The position numbers and the translations under genes were made by a program. Positions 24,867 through 36,033 of a stretch of DNA of 64,000 nucleotides are shown in pieces (the first letter of the stretch is position 1; the number at the start of each line of letters is the position of its first letter). The notes beneath the pieces are model-generated. The model saw nothing but the letters and a program-made list of their open reading frames with translations. It made no database searches and was not told the DNA's origin. The stretch covers positions 684,691-748,690 of the forward strand of contig NZ_LMMA01000001.1 in NCBI RefSeq assembly GCF_001422725.1, given 5' to 3'. This DNA is from Flavobacterium sp. Leaf82. Lineage in GTDB: Bacteria; Bacteroidota; Bacteroidia; Flavobacteriales; Flavobacteriaceae.

Positions 24867-25611
24867 AGTGATATCCGATTAAATTTGAAGTTGAACTCAG
24901 GTATTTTTCAATATAGGTTTTAGCATTTTTACAAGAATCGGTAAGGGAGTAATTCAAAGCTAAATTTGCTGTAATTGCAGATGACAATACACATCCCGAA
25001 CCATGTTTTTCAAAACATTTTTTTCTGGAAGGCAATAAATCAATAATTTCATTTTCAAGAAATAAACGATCCGTTCCAATCTCAGAAGAATTATGCCCGC
25101 CTTTTAATAAAACAGAAGTTGAAATTTGATTTTGTAACCAAAGTTTCTCTGAAATAAATCCCGGAAACAAAACTTCTATTTCGTTATAATTTGGTGTAAT
25201 CAAATCGACTTTTGATAAAATTTTATTTAGATCCAATTGATCTTTCATTTTCATGAATTCGAATTCCGTGGTCGATTTTAAAACCGGATCCCAAACAATT
25301 TGAGTTTTTGGAGATAACAGTTTTATAGTCGAAAGAATTCGGTTTAAATAATGCAAAGAAGGCACAATTCCAATTTTCACTGTTTTGATAGAATAGCTTT
25401 TAAATAAAATTTCAATTGATCTAATTACAAAACTCAAATCTGTCCATTCAATAGTCTCAAACTTATTTTCGGTCTGGATGGTATTGGCAGTTGTAATTGC
25501 AAATCCGGTAACCTGATGTTGCTCAAATGTTTTGACATCAGCCAAAACACCAGCGCCGCCAGTTGGATCAAAACCGGCTATACTTAGCGCGAAAGGACGA
25601 TTTTCTGACAT
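24856..25611 (-). CDS. thiD: Hydroxymethylpyrimidine/phosphomethylpyrimidine kinase
   Basis: 251 residues, ribokinase-like fold. GFDPTGGAGVLADVKTFEQH, TANTIQTEN, WDPVLKSTT, LITPNYNEIEVLFP and the anion-hole HGSGCVLSSAI are diagnostic. It phosphorylates HMP and HMP-phosphate. It overlaps the upstream TenI/ThiE-like gene by 28 bp and thiE by 11 bp. Confidence 0.94.
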   Translation of the reverse strand: MSENRPFALSIAGFDPTGGAGVLADVKTFEQHQVTGFAITTANTIQTENKFETIEWTDLSFVIRSIEILFKSYSIKTVKIGIVPSLHYLNRILSTIKLLSPKTQIVWDPVLKSTTEFEFMKMKDQLDLNKILSKVDLITPNYNEIEVLFPGFISEKLWLQNQISTSVLLKGGHNSSEIGTDRLFLENEIIDLLPSRKKCFEKHGSGCVLSSAITANLALNYSLTDSCKNAKTYIEKYLSSTSNLIGYHYVP

Positions 25612-26168
25612 AATTTGAATTGTTTTATTGGTTTTTCGCTATTCCAGATACTTCCTAAAAGAGCTACATCATCAAAACCATTTTCAAGTGCTTTTTGAAT
25701 GTTTTTTGAATCAATTCCGCCTAAAGCAATGACTTTTATATTGTGGTTTGTTTTTAATTTTAAAGCTTCAAAAAGGTTTGCTTTTGGATGATAATTTTCT
25801 TTAGAAATACTTGTAAAAACAGGACTTAAAAAAGCATAATCAAAATCATTTTCTAAAGAATTGAAATCCTCAATAGAATGTGTTGATGTTGAAAATATCT
25901 TTCTCTCAGAATCAATTAAAGAACTATTTCTTCTTTCTTTTTCAGAAAAATGAATCCGATTAATTCCAAAATCTTCCGCCAATTGATGATGATGGTGTAT
26001 TACCAAACGATCGCGATATTCTGGTTTTATCTGATCAATAAATTGAGTCATTTCAATCACAGTAAAGGCAGGTTTCCTAATATGAAGCAAAGACAAACCT
26101 TCTTTAAACAAGGAATCAATAATGCTGATTTCGTTTGCAATTGCAGAAGGATTTGTGATTACGATCAT
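25584..26168 (-). CDS. TenI/ThiE-like protein, possible thiazole tautomerase
   Basis: 194 residues, TIM-barrel fold of the ThiE/TenI family (LLHIRKPAFTVIEM, LVIHHHHQLAEDFGINRIHFSE, STSTHSIEDF, ALGGIDSKNIQKALENGFDDVALLGSIW). The region equivalent to the ThiE TxTK loop reads LSPVFTSISKENYHP, and the DGVHLG motif is altered to NRIHFSE, so it is probably not a second synthase. TenI-type thiazole tautomerase activity is the best guess. It lies between thiC (33-bp gap) and thiD (28-bp overlap). Confidence 0.75.
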   Translation of the reverse strand: MIVITNPSAIANEISIIDSLFKEGLSLLHIRKPAFTVIEMTQFIDQIKPEYRDRLVIHHHHQLAEDFGINRIHFSEKERRNSSLIDSERKIFSTSTHSIEDFNSLENDFDYAFLSPVFTSISKENYHPKANLFEALKLKTNHNIKVIALGGIDSKNIQKALENGFDDVALLGSIWNSEKPIKQFKLCQKIVLSR

Positions 26169-26201
26169 ATCTATTCTCTTTATTCTTTCTTCTATTTTCT
26201 C

Positions 26202-28319
<2,118 letters not shown>

Positions 28320-28526
28320 TTATCCTCCTTGTGTTGCTGAAATAATTAAGATTTCGTCGGTTTCGTGTACGAGATGTTGGCTCCAGTTTGTTTTTGGAAC
28401 AACGGTGTTGTTGATGGCAACGGCGATTCCGTTTTGTTTGTGCGGAATTTCGAGATCGAGCAATGATTGAACGCTAAGCGATTCAGCATTGAAATGTTTT
28501 GTTTGTTGATTGATTTTTAGTTCCAT
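28320..28526 (-). CDS. thiS: Sulfur carrier protein ThiS
   Basis: 68 residues of ubiquitin-like fold ending in the required Gly-Gly (ISATQGG). LEIPHKQNGIAVAINNTVVPKTNW is the central family signature. The C-terminal glycine is adenylated by ThiF and thiocarboxylated to supply sulfur for thiazole. First gene of the thi operon; its AAGGAATGG start region can pair with an upstream segment. Confidence 0.95.
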   Translation of the reverse strand: MELKINQQTKHFNAESLSVQSLLDLEIPHKQNGIAVAINNTVVPKTNWSQHLVHETDEILIISATQGG

Positions 28527-28609
28527 TCCTTAGTTTTTTTGGTTTATATAAGATTCACTTGGGTGAATCTATACCTTAGGAATGGCTACAATTGCGCATA
28601 GAAATGCGC
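28523..28609 (-). promoter_or_regulatory. Expression platform masking the thiS start
   Basis: AGGAATGG, containing the thiS ATG, is complementary to CCATTCCT in the leader (plus-strand arms 28523-28530 and 28578-28585). Between the arms AGATTCAC/GTGAATCT (28551-28570) forms a perfect hairpin, and GCGCAT/ATGCGC (28594-28609) another. No T-run follows, which favours control of translation over termination. Confidence 0.6.
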
Positions 28610-28623
28610 GCAGAAGTCATCTT

Positions 28624-28704
28624 ACTTTTCCCTACGCTAGTATGAACTAGATCAGGTTCAGAGGGTAAAATCTCAGCCTACAAAGTTGTAGACACCCCTA
28701 AAGT
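28624..28704 (-). promoter_or_regulatory. TPP riboswitch of the thi operon
   Basis: Minus-strand order: P1 ACTTT, GGGGTG, GGCTGAGATTTTACCC, GAACCTGATCTAGTTCATACTAGCGTAGGGA, closing AAAGT. All thi-box core elements are present. A TATATTTG -7 element lies at 28711-28718. It senses thiamine pyrophosphate and lowers expression of the biosynthetic operon. Confidence 0.96.
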
Positions 28705-28817
28705 GTGAAGCAAATATAATCTTTTTTTTAAAGTTTTCAGTTTTCAGTCGCAGTTTTCAGTCTTTAACTTAAAAATATCAGGTTTTAAAAATTGAAAACT
28801 GAGACTAAAAACTGCGA

Positions 28818-29381
28818 CTATTTCCCTTTTCTGGTAAAGCAATCTTCGATATGATCGTTGACCATTCCGGTGGCTTGCATGTGTGCGTAAATTACGGTTG
28901 AACCTACGAATTTAAAGCCTCTTTTTTTTAAATCTTTACTTATTTCGTCTGAAAGTGGAGTAGTGGCAGGAACATCTTTTAATGTTTTGGGATTGTTATT
29001 TATGGGTTTGCCATTGGTGAATTTCCAGATATACGTGGAGAAACTGCCAAATTCTTCCTGAATTTTCATGAAAGACTGGGCGTTTGTAACAGCTGAACGA
29101 ATTTTTAATTTGTTACGGATAATTCCGGTATCCTGAAGTAATGCTTCGATTTTTTCTTCGGGATAATTGGCTATTTTTTTATAATCAAAATGATCAAAAG
29201 CAACCCTGAAGTTTTCTCTTTTATTTAAAATTGTAATCCAGCTTAAACCTGCTTGAAAAGTTTCTAATATTAAAAACTCAAATAATGACTCATCGTCGTA
29301 AACGGGTTTTCCCCATTCTTCGTCATGATATTTTTTATATAAATCGCTGGCAGAACACCAGCCGCATCTTATTGGTTCCAT
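28818..29381 (-). CDS. tag: DNA-3-methyladenine glycosylase I
   Basis: 187 residues. The zinc ligands of the family are placed at C6, H19, H177 and C181. RCGWCSASDLYKKYHDEEWGKP at the start, FEFLILETFQAGLSWITILNKRENF and GFKFVGSTVIYAHMQATGMVNDH are diagnostic. It excises 3-methyladenine from DNA. An orphan gene in this position, thematically related to the alkyltransferase at the left end but 27 kb away. Confidence 0.96.
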   Translation of the reverse strand: MEPIRCGWCSASDLYKKYHDEEWGKPVYDDESLFEFLILETFQAGLSWITILNKRENFRVAFDHFDYKKIANYPEEKIEALLQDTGIIRNKLKIRSAVTNAQSFMKIQEEFGSFSTYIWKFTNGKPINNNPKTLKDVPATTPLSDEISKDLKKRGFKFVGSTVIYAHMQATGMVNDHIEDCFTRKGK

Positions 29382-29402
29382 TTTTTATTTCAAATGTATA
29401 AA

Positions 29403-29430
29403 AAAACCTCAAACCGTTAGGTTTGAGGTT
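29403..29430 (-). terminator. Terminator after the lipocalin-like gene
   Basis: AAACCTCAAACC, GTTA loop, GGTTTGAGGTTT: a perfect 12-bp stem with a T-run on the minus strand, 22 bp beyond the stop codon at 29452. Confidence 0.9.
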
Positions 29431-29451
29431 TTGAATAAATGTATATAATTA

Positions 29452-29892
29452 TTATTTTCTTTCTAAAAGAGTAATCATAATCAGACTATTTGTATTATCA
29501 ATTTTTTCAGTATATTTTACTTTTAAAGTACTTTTAGTTAATTCCAGAACTTCTACTGTATTTACTTCAGTTTCACCATCATAAATTGTAGATAAAATAT
29601 TGTCCTTTAACGTCCATGTTCCTTTATCAGTTAAAGGTGTACATTTGTTGTTTTCGAATTCATATTCAATGTCAGTGAATTTTCCGCCAGAAATATATTC
29701 AATTGTATTATTATCACATTTGCCATCATTAGGTATGTTAACTAATACTTCTTGTCCGTTTACAACGCTTCCCATTTTTACAGGTGTCCATTTTCCTTCA
29801 ATAGATCCTGAGTTATCATCGTCGCTGCTACAAGATACACTTGCTAATCCTAATGCCAATACTGACAAAAATAAAATGCTTAGTTTTTTCAT
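29452..29892 (-). CDS. Lipocalin-like lipoprotein
   Basis: 146 residues. The lipobox ends at C21 followed by SSDDDN, a Bacteroidota surface-export-type signal. EGKWTPVK is the lipocalin-like N-terminal strand (G-x-W) and the rest is a string of beta strands (GTWTLKDNILSTIYDGE, LTKSTLKVKYTEK). Two cysteines (in GKCDNN and NNKCTP) may form a disulfide. Ligand unknown. Such proteins are abundant in Flavobacterium. Confidence 0.75.
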   Translation of the reverse strand: MKKLSILFLSVLALGLASVSCSSDDDNSGSIEGKWTPVKMGSVVNGQEVLVNIPNDGKCDNNTIEYISGGKFTDIEYEFENNKCTPLTDKGTWTLKDNILSTIYDGETEVNTVEVLELTKSTLKVKYTEKIDNTNSLIMITLLERK

Positions 29893-30034
29893 TTTTTTGT
29901 TGATTTTATTTGTTAAAAATTCGTTAACAAAAGTAAAATCTTTTTCTTTAAAACCAAAAGTTAAGCAGGATTTTTCGTGTTTATTTTTACTAGAAATTAA
30001 CGTATTGAAAATGAGACTTTTTGTTTAAAATAAT

Positions 30035-30676
30035 CTATTTCCCAATTTTCCAGTGATATCCTTTTACAGAAGGAATATAGGCTGAGTTCCCGATGATGAT
30101 TAAATCGTTGTAAATCTTTTTATTGTATTTTATTCCGATTGCTTTTCCTGAGGTGTACATTTTGTTTGCCTCGAATTTAATTTTCATTCGTGCATCTGTG
30201 AATTTAGCATCAGAAATTTTTTCAACAAACCATGTCGATTTCCATTTAATGGCAATCTCGTCTTCGGCAGTTTTAGTGATGCTTTTAATTAATTTTACAC
30301 CTTCTTTAGGAATGTTATGATCTTCGATTAATTCTTTTTGAGTTAACGTTTCTCCTGTCTTACAAGTCAAAAGTAGTTTTTTGAAATAGCTAAAACCTTT
30401 CAGTTTTTCAGTATCTGGATTTCCTATTTCAGTGCTGTCTTTTGCAGAACTTGCTTCTTCTGTAATGGTCTTGTTGTTTTTTATTTTCTTTGGAACAAAT
30501 GTTTTCGCAATCGAATCTGTAACAGCTGTTATGGTTTCGGCCGTGCTTTTTGAAATGTCTTTTATTTTCTCAGAAATGCTTGTAGTTGATTTCAGCAAGT
30601 TTTCCCGATCATTTTTATTACAGTTAAAAAGACATAATGAAAGGATAATTACTAAAATTAAATTTTGATTTTTCAT
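30035..30676 (-). CDS. Predicted lipoprotein of unknown function
   Basis: 213 residues. The lipobox ends at C19 (CLFNC), followed by NKNDRE. A Ser/Thr/Lys-rich linker (residues 25-90) leads to a compact C-terminal part with ITKTAEDEIAIKWKSTWFVEKISDAKF and IGNSAYIPSVKGYHWKIGK. Not recognised as a named family. It overlaps the upstream queuosine-transporter gene by 4 bp (ATGA), implying coupled translation although no functional link is evident. Confidence 0.65.
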   Translation of the reverse strand: MKNQNLILVIILSLCLFNCNKNDRENLLKSTTSISEKIKDISKSTAETITAVTDSIAKTFVPKKIKNNKTITEEASSAKDSTEIGNPDTEKLKGFSYFKKLLLTCKTGETLTQKELIEDHNIPKEGVKLIKSITKTAEDEIAIKWKSTWFVEKISDAKFTDARMKIKFEANKMYTSGKAIGIKYNKKIYNDLIIIGNSAYIPSVKGYHWKIGK

Positions 30677-31377
30677 TCGTTAGTGCCTTCTTTTGTCTCT
30701 ATAGCTTTGTCTTCTTCAAGATACTTTTTAATCAAATGATGACCTAAATATATTAATGGAGTTAATACAACGGCCACTGAAAGCTTAAAAAGATATCCTG
30801 TTAAACCAGAAGATATAAAAGTTTTAAAATCAATTTTTCCGGGTAGCCAAAATGCAATTCCTAACACAATAAAGGAATCAAATAACTGGGAAATTACAGT
30901 TGATCCTGTTGTTCTAAGCCAAATTTTTCTTTCTCCTGTTCGTCGTTTAAAGAACCAGAATATCCAGACATCGATTAACTGAGAAGCCATAAAGGCAATT
31001 AAACTACCTACAATTATCCACATACTTTGACCAAAAACAGCCTGAAATTGCTCGTCGTTTACGGGGCTAATTCCTTTTGCAGCAGGAATTACGATTGCCA
31101 TAAATAATATTAAAAAAGCATATGCAATAAGACACGCCGTTATAAGAGATAGTTTTTTTACGCCTTTTTCGCCAAAATATTCATTTATCAAATCTGTGGT
31201 TAAAAAAACTATTGGCCAGGGTAATATACCAATACTCATTACAAACGGACCAATTTGAATTAATTTTCCTCCAATAAGTTCAGCAACGACCGCATTCGTT
31301 ATAAAGATTCCTGCTAATATTACAAAAACAATTTCTTTTCTGGTTTTAAACATGTGATTTGGTAAATGATGTCCCAA
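30673..31377 (-). CDS. yhhQ: Queuosine precursor transporter (YhhQ/VUT family)
   Basis: 234 residues, six membrane helices. ELIGGKLIQIGPFVMSIGILPWPIVFLTTDLINEYFGEKG is the family hallmark (conserved DLINE), and LIAFMASQLIDVWIFWFFKRRTGERKIWLRTTGSTVISQLFDS follows. It imports 7-cyano-7-deazaguanine or a related queuine precursor. The start could also be MFKTRKE nine codons downstream. Confidence 0.92.
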   Translation of the reverse strand: MGHHLPNHMFKTRKEIVFVILAGIFITNAVVAELIGGKLIQIGPFVMSIGILPWPIVFLTTDLINEYFGEKGVKKLSLITACLIAYAFLILFMAIVIPAAKGISPVNDEQFQAVFGQSMWIIVGSLIAFMASQLIDVWIFWFFKRRTGERKIWLRTTGSTVISQLFDSFIVLGIAFWLPGKIDFKTFISSGLTGYLFKLSVAVVLTPLIYLGHHLIKKYLEEDKAIETKEGTNE

Positions 31378-31528
31378 ATTTAAACTATTTCTCTATAACT
31401 TTTAAAGGATAATTTTAAATTAAACGATGGTTTATAGAGAATCTGAAAGTTAAAATTTTCATTTGAATGCTGATTTTTAGTTACATTTGGTACAATAACA
31501 TGTAATATTTTTATATTAAATCAAATTA

Positions 31529-33652
31529 ATGATAATGAAAAAATTAATGACAATTTTTCTCATGGGAACAACCTTATTCGCGGCCAACGCACAAACGACT
31601 TCCGATAATCCATTGCTTAAAAAATGGACAGGACCTTATGGTGGAGTTCCTGCTTTTAATGAGTATAAGGTTTCAGATTTTAAACCTGCAATTCAATTTG
31701 CGATTCAGGAAAAACTAAGTGAGATCGATGCTATCGTAAATAATCCAAAAGCACCAACTTTTGATAATACTATTGCTGCTTTAGAGCGCTCTGGAAAAAC
31801 AATGTCCAGAATTTATACTGTTTACGGAATTTATGGTTCTACTTTAAGTACTCCGGAATTCGATGCAGTTGAAACCGAAATGTCTCCAAAATTATCTGAG
31901 TTTAGTGATAAAATTGTTCAAAATAAAAAGCTGTTTACTAAAATAGAAACTTTATATAACTCAAAAGAAAGTAAAAAACTTACCAGTGAGCAACAACGTT
32001 TAATTTGGTTGTATTATACTGATTTTGTTCGTGAAGGAGCTAAATTAAATGTACAGGATAAAGAAAAAGTTGCTAAAATTAATCAGGAATTAGCAAGTCT
32101 TTTTACAAAGTTCAGTCAAAATTTATTGGCAGAAGAACACAACCAATACGTAGCCTTAAAAACAGAAAGCGATTTTGATGGTTTGCCAACCGAGGTGAAA
32201 AATGCTGCAATAGCTGAGGCTAAAAGCAGAAAACTGGATGTTATGGGTTGTATTGCTAACACACGTTCGTCTATTGAACCATTTTTAACTTTCTCAACAC
32301 GTAGAGATTTAAGAGAAAAAGCATTTGATATTTTTGTGAAACGTGGTGATAATGGTAATGCAAATGATAACAATTCAACTCTAGTTTCTATTTTACAATT
32401 GCGTACTCAAAAAGCAAAATTGTTAGGTTTTCCTACTTTTGCTGATTGGAGTTTGTCTAATAAAATGGCAAAAGATCCTAAGAAAACAATAGATTTGATG
32501 ATGTCAGTTTGGGAACCTGCTGTAGAAAAAGTACATCAGGACGTTGCCGAAATGCAAAAAATTGTAGATGCTGAAGGAGGTAAATTTAAAATTCAACCTT
32601 GGGATTATCGTTACTACGCTGAAAAAGTTAGAAAAGCAAAATACGATTTAGATCAAAATGAGGTTAAGCCTTATTTGCAATTAGAAAACTTACGTGAAGG
32701 TATGTTTTGGGTTGCAGGTGAATTATTTAATTTGAGTTTTAAACAAATTACGACTGTTCCTGTATATCATCCGGATGTGCGTGTTTGGGAAGTAAGTAAT
32801 AAGCTTACTGGAAAAGTAGTTGGATTATGGTATTTTGATCCTTATGCGCGTACAGGAAAACGTTCTGGTGCATGGATGAATGCTTATCGTGATCAACAAA
32901 AAATGGATGGAGACGTTCTTACTATCGTTTCTAATAATTGTAATTTTATAAAAGGAACTGCAAACGAGCCGGTTTTGATTTCCTGGGAAGACGCTACAAC
33001 TCTTTTTCATGAATTTGGACACGCCCTTCACGGATTATGTTCTAATGTAACATACCCAAGTTTAGCGGGAACGAGTGTTGCGAGAGATTACGTAGAGTTT
33101 CCTTCTCAGTTATTAGAGCACTGGTTAGCGACTCCAGAGGTATTGAACAAGTTTGCTTTGCATTATAAAACAAATCAGCCATTACCACAAGCTTTAGTAG
33201 ACAGAATCGAAAAAGCATCTACTTTTGGTGAAGGTTTTTCTACAGTAGAAACTATTTCAAGCTCTTTGATTGATATGAAATTACATTTAACGACTTCTCC
33301 TATCGATCCTCATAAATTCGAAAAAGAAACTTTAGATGCACTTCATATGCCGTCAGAAATTGTAATGCGTCATAGAATTCCACAATTCGGACATATTTTT
33401 TCAGGAGATGGATATGCAGCTGGATACTACAGTTATTTATGGGCTGATGTTATCAATGCAGATGCTTATGAAGCTTTTACAGAAGGAAAAGGGCCTTATG
33501 ATAAAGAAGTTGCTAAACGTCTTTATGATAATGTTTTTAGTGTAGGAAACACTATAGATCAGGAGAAAGCTTATGAAAACTTTAGAGGCAGAGCTCCTAA
33601 ATCTGATGCTTTAATGCGTGCTAGAAATTTTCCGATTAAGGATAAAAAATAG
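31529..33652 (+). CDS. M3 family peptidyl-dipeptidase (Dcp-like)
   Basis: 707 residues. A signal peptide (MGTTLFAANAQ) places it in the periplasm. The zinc motif is H494-E-F-G-H498 in LFHEFGHALHGL; the third ligand is expected in the EFPSQLLEHW region. The C-terminus GYAAGYYSYLWADVINADAY is characteristic of Dcp. It removes C-terminal dipeptides. A TACATTTG -7 element lies at 31492-31499. Either of two closely spaced ATGs (31529, 31535) could start it. Confidence 0.95.
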   Translation: MIMKKLMTIFLMGTTLFAANAQTTSDNPLLKKWTGPYGGVPAFNEYKVSDFKPAIQFAIQEKLSEIDAIVNNPKAPTFDNTIAALERSGKTMSRIYTVYGIYGSTLSTPEFDAVETEMSPKLSEFSDKIVQNKKLFTKIETLYNSKESKKLTSEQQRLIWLYYTDFVREGAKLNVQDKEKVAKINQELASLFTKFSQNLLAEEHNQYVALKTESDFDGLPTEVKNAAIAEAKSRKLDVMGCIANTRSSIEPFLTFSTRRDLREKAFDIFVKRGDNGNANDNNSTLVSILQLRTQKAKLLGFPTFADWSLSNKMAKDPKKTIDLMMSVWEPAVEKVHQDVAEMQKIVDAEGGKFKIQPWDYRYYAEKVRKAKYDLDQNEVKPYLQLENLREGMFWVAGELFNLSFKQITTVPVYHPDVRVWEVSNKLTGKVVGLWYFDPYARTGKRSGAWMNAYRDQQKMDGDVLTIVSNNCNFIKGTANEPVLISWEDATTLFHEFGHALHGLCSNVTYPSLAGTSVARDYVEFPSQLLEHWLATPEVLNKFALHYKTNQPLPQALVDRIEKASTFGEGFSTVETISSSLIDMKLHLTTSPIDPHKFEKETLDALHMPSEIVMRHRIPQFGHIFSGDGYAAGYYSYLWADVINADAYEAFTEGKGPYDKEVAKRLYDNVFSVGNTIDQEKAYENFRGRAPKSDALMRARNFPIKDKK

Positions 33653-33670
33653 TAGATTAAATCTTTAATG

Positions 33671-33711
33671 AAATCCCTGCATAATGTATTTTATGCAGGG
33701 ATTTTTTTGTG
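33671..33711 (+). terminator. Terminator of the M3 peptidase gene
   Basis: AAATCCCTGCATAA pairs perfectly with TTATGCAGGGATTT over a 6-nt loop and runs into TTTTTTT. Confidence 0.92.
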
Positions 33712-33888
33712 AAGTTTAGAGTTGAGTTTTAACTACAGATTTTAAGGATTAAAAAGATTTTTACATTCTTTTCATTATTATAGTAATAAATTCGAATAAC
33801 CGATTTGCCAGATTAGCTGTTGGTTTTTGTTAAATTTTTATGTCAAAATTGTAGATAAGATTATTTTTAGGCAAAATAACCACAATCA

Positions 33889-33991
33889 TTGTCATTTCGA
33901 CAAAGGAGAAATCTTCGCAAGAAGCTCGACAAAGATTGAATTCTTATTGCGGAGTTACTTAGGAAAATTTCTCCTTTGTCGAAATGACAAA
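33889..33991. repeat. Long palindromic repeat, TTGTCATTTCGAC family, copy B
   Basis: Left arm TTGTCATTTCGACAAAGGAG and right arm CTCCTTTGTCGAAATGACAA, both extending into AAATT/AATTT. The internal GAAGCTCGACAAAGATTG is shared with other copies. The arms carry a compensatory change (CAAAGG/CCTTTG) relative to the CGAAGG copies. It occupies the otherwise empty gap 33712-34086. Confidence 0.88.
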
Positions 33992-34086
33992 AAATGAGCA
34001 GATCAACTTAAAATTAGGGTTTTATAAAAAAACTTCTCGGATTCAAAGTTTTAAACTTTGATCAAGTTCTATTCGAACTATTAAAA

Positions 34087-34126
34087 CAAAAAAAGCCCTG
34101 AATAAATAAATATTCAGGGCTTTTTT
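34087..34126 (-). terminator. Terminator of tsf
   Basis: AAAAAGCCCTGAATA and TATTCAGGGCTTTTT form a strong stem with a 6-nt loop, 17 bp past the tsf stop. It ends the rplM-rpsI-rpsB-tsf cluster. Confidence 0.9.
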
Positions 34127-34142
34127 ATATTGAAATAATATA

Positions 34143-35105
34143 TTAACCTAAAGTAACTCTTTTGAAACCTGTGATTTCAACGTTGTATCCTTTAACGTAA
34201 TCACCAACTTTTTTACTATCGTCTTTGATAAAGTTTTGATCTAACAAAGCTTTCTCTTGATCTAAAGTAGTGTTATCAGAGATAAAACGTTGAACTTTCC
34301 CTGGGATAATTTTGTCCCAAATTTGCTCTGGTTTACCTTCAGCTTTTAATTCAGCTTTAGCATCTTCTTCAGCTTGTTTTAAAACTTCTTCAGTTAATTG
34401 AGAGAAAGAAATATATTTAGGAACATTTTTTAAAGTTTTTCCTAAACGTTTTGCTTCTTCATTATCTTTTTCGATTACAGCAATACGAGCAGCAAGTTCA
34501 GATTCAACGAAAGCAGGATCAAAATCTTTGTAAGATAATGTATCAGCTCCCATAGAAGCTACTTGCATAGAAACATCTTTAGTTAAAACGTCAGCGTTAG
34601 GAATTGCAGCAGAAATTGCAGTTAATGCAGCAATTTTGTTAACGTGAACATAAGATCCAACGAAAGCACCTTCTAAAATTTCAAAACCACCGATTTCGAT
34701 TTTTTCTCCGATAACTCCAGTTTGCTCGATTAATTTTTCAGCAACAGTAATTCCGTTGAAATCTGAAGCTAAAAATTCTTCTTTAGAAGAGAAGTTAATA
34801 GCTCTTTCTACTAATTCTTTAGCTAAAGTTACGAAAGCCTCATTTTTACCTACGAAATCAGTTTCGCAATTTAAAGTGATGATAGCTCCTTTAGTATTGT
34901 CAGCATTGATAAAAGAAACAGCAGCTCCTTCAGAAGACTCACGGTCAGAACGGTTAGCAGCAACTTTTTGTCCTTTTTCTCTAAGAACTTGTATAGCTTT
35001 ATCGAAATCTCCGTCAGCCTCAACTAAAGCTTTTTTACAGTCCATCATTCCGGCACCTGTAGATTGTCTTAATTTATTTACGTCTGCAGCAGTAATTGTT
35101 GCCAT
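34143..35105 (-). CDS. tsf: Translation elongation factor Ts
   Basis: 320 residues. The N-terminal UBA-like domain (VNKLRQSTGAGMMDCKKALVEADGDFDKAIQVLREKG) and NCETDFVGKNEAF are diagnostic. It exchanges GDP on EF-Tu. Longer than E. coli EF-Ts by an insert in the core, as usual for Bacteroidota. 136 bp of A/T-rich DNA with TTTAGAATTT/AAATTTGGAATTT repeats separates it from rpsB. Confidence 0.97.
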   Translation of the reverse strand: MATITAADVNKLRQSTGAGMMDCKKALVEADGDFDKAIQVLREKGQKVAANRSDRESSEGAAVSFINADNTKGAIITLNCETDFVGKNEAFVTLAKELVERAINFSSKEEFLASDFNGITVAEKLIEQTGVIGEKIEIGGFEILEGAFVGSYVHVNKIAALTAISAAIPNADVLTKDVSMQVASMGADTLSYKDFDPAFVESELAARIAVIEKDNEEAKRLGKTLKNVPKYISFSQLTEEVLKQAEEDAKAELKAEGKPEQIWDKIIPGKVQRFISDNTTLDQEKALLDQNFIKDDSKKVGDYVKGYNVEITGFKRVTLG

Positions 35106-35241
35106 AATATTTTGAATTTTAATGTTAAAAGTAAAAATTCCATCTTTTAAATTCTAAACTCCAATTTTATTAAATTATCAACATAACGTTTTTAATTTGT
35201 GTTTGGATTTTAGAATTTAAAATTTGGAATTTAAATTTGAT

Positions 35242-36033
35242 TTATTCTTCAGTTGCAGGAGCAGCAGCTTCAACAGCTGGTGCAGCTTCTACAGCAGGAG
35301 TAGCAGTAGCTTCTTCTGTTGTAGCTTCAGTTTCTTTTTCAGAACCTCTGTCAGAAAGACCGTCGATTACAGCAGCAGTAACTAAAGATAAAATTTTGTC
35401 AATTGATTTAGAAGCATCATCATTTGCAGGAATAACGTAATCAACCTCTCTTGGGTCAGAATTCGTATCAACCATTGCGAAAACTGGAATGTTTAATTTT
35501 TGTGCTTCTTTTATTGCGATATGTTCAGCTTTGATATCTACTACGAACAATGCAGCTGGTAGTCTAGACATGTCAGCAATTGAACCTAAGTTTTTCTCTA
35601 GTTTCGCACGTAGACGATCAACTTGCAAACGCTCTTTTTTAGATAACGTCATGAAAGTACCATCTTTCTTCATTTTATCAATAGAAGACATTTTTTTAAC
35701 TGCCTTTCTGATAGTTACAAAGTTAGTTAGCATTCCACCAGGCCATCTTTCAGTGATGTAAGGCATGTTTGCAGCTTTTGCTTTTTCAGCAACGATGTCT
35801 TTTGCTTGTTTTTTGGTAGCTACGAATAAGATTTTTCTACCTGATGCAGCGATTTTTTTCAAAGCTTCGTTAGCTTCTTCAATTTTAGCTGCAGTTTTAT
35901 ATAGATTGATAATGTGAATACCATTACGCTCCATATAAATGTAAGGGGCCATATTTGGATCCCATTTTCTAGTCATGTGTCCAAAGTGAACACCTGCTTC
36001 TAGTAAGTCTTTTACTTCTATTTTGTTTGCCAT
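35242..36033 (-). CDS. rpsB: 30S ribosomal protein S2
   Basis: 263 residues. VKDLLEAGVHFGHMTRKWDPNMAPYI, NRKAVK-type TERWPGGMLTNFVTIRKAVKK and VDTNSDPREVDYVIPANDDA are family signatures. A C-terminal Ala/Glu-rich tail (TATPAVEAAPAVEAAAPATEE) extends the core. It follows rpsI after a 176-bp structured gap and precedes tsf. Confidence 0.98.
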   Translation of the reverse strand: MANKIEVKDLLEAGVHFGHMTRKWDPNMAPYIYMERNGIHIINLYKTAAKIEEANEALKKIAASGRKILFVATKKQAKDIVAEKAKAANMPYITERWPGGMLTNFVTIRKAVKKMSSIDKMKKDGTFMTLSKKERLQVDRLRAKLEKNLGSIADMSRLPAALFVVDIKAEHIAIKEAQKLNIPVFAMVDTNSDPREVDYVIPANDDASKSIDKILSLVTAAVIDGLSDRGSEKETEATTEEATATPAVEAAPAVEAAAPATEE

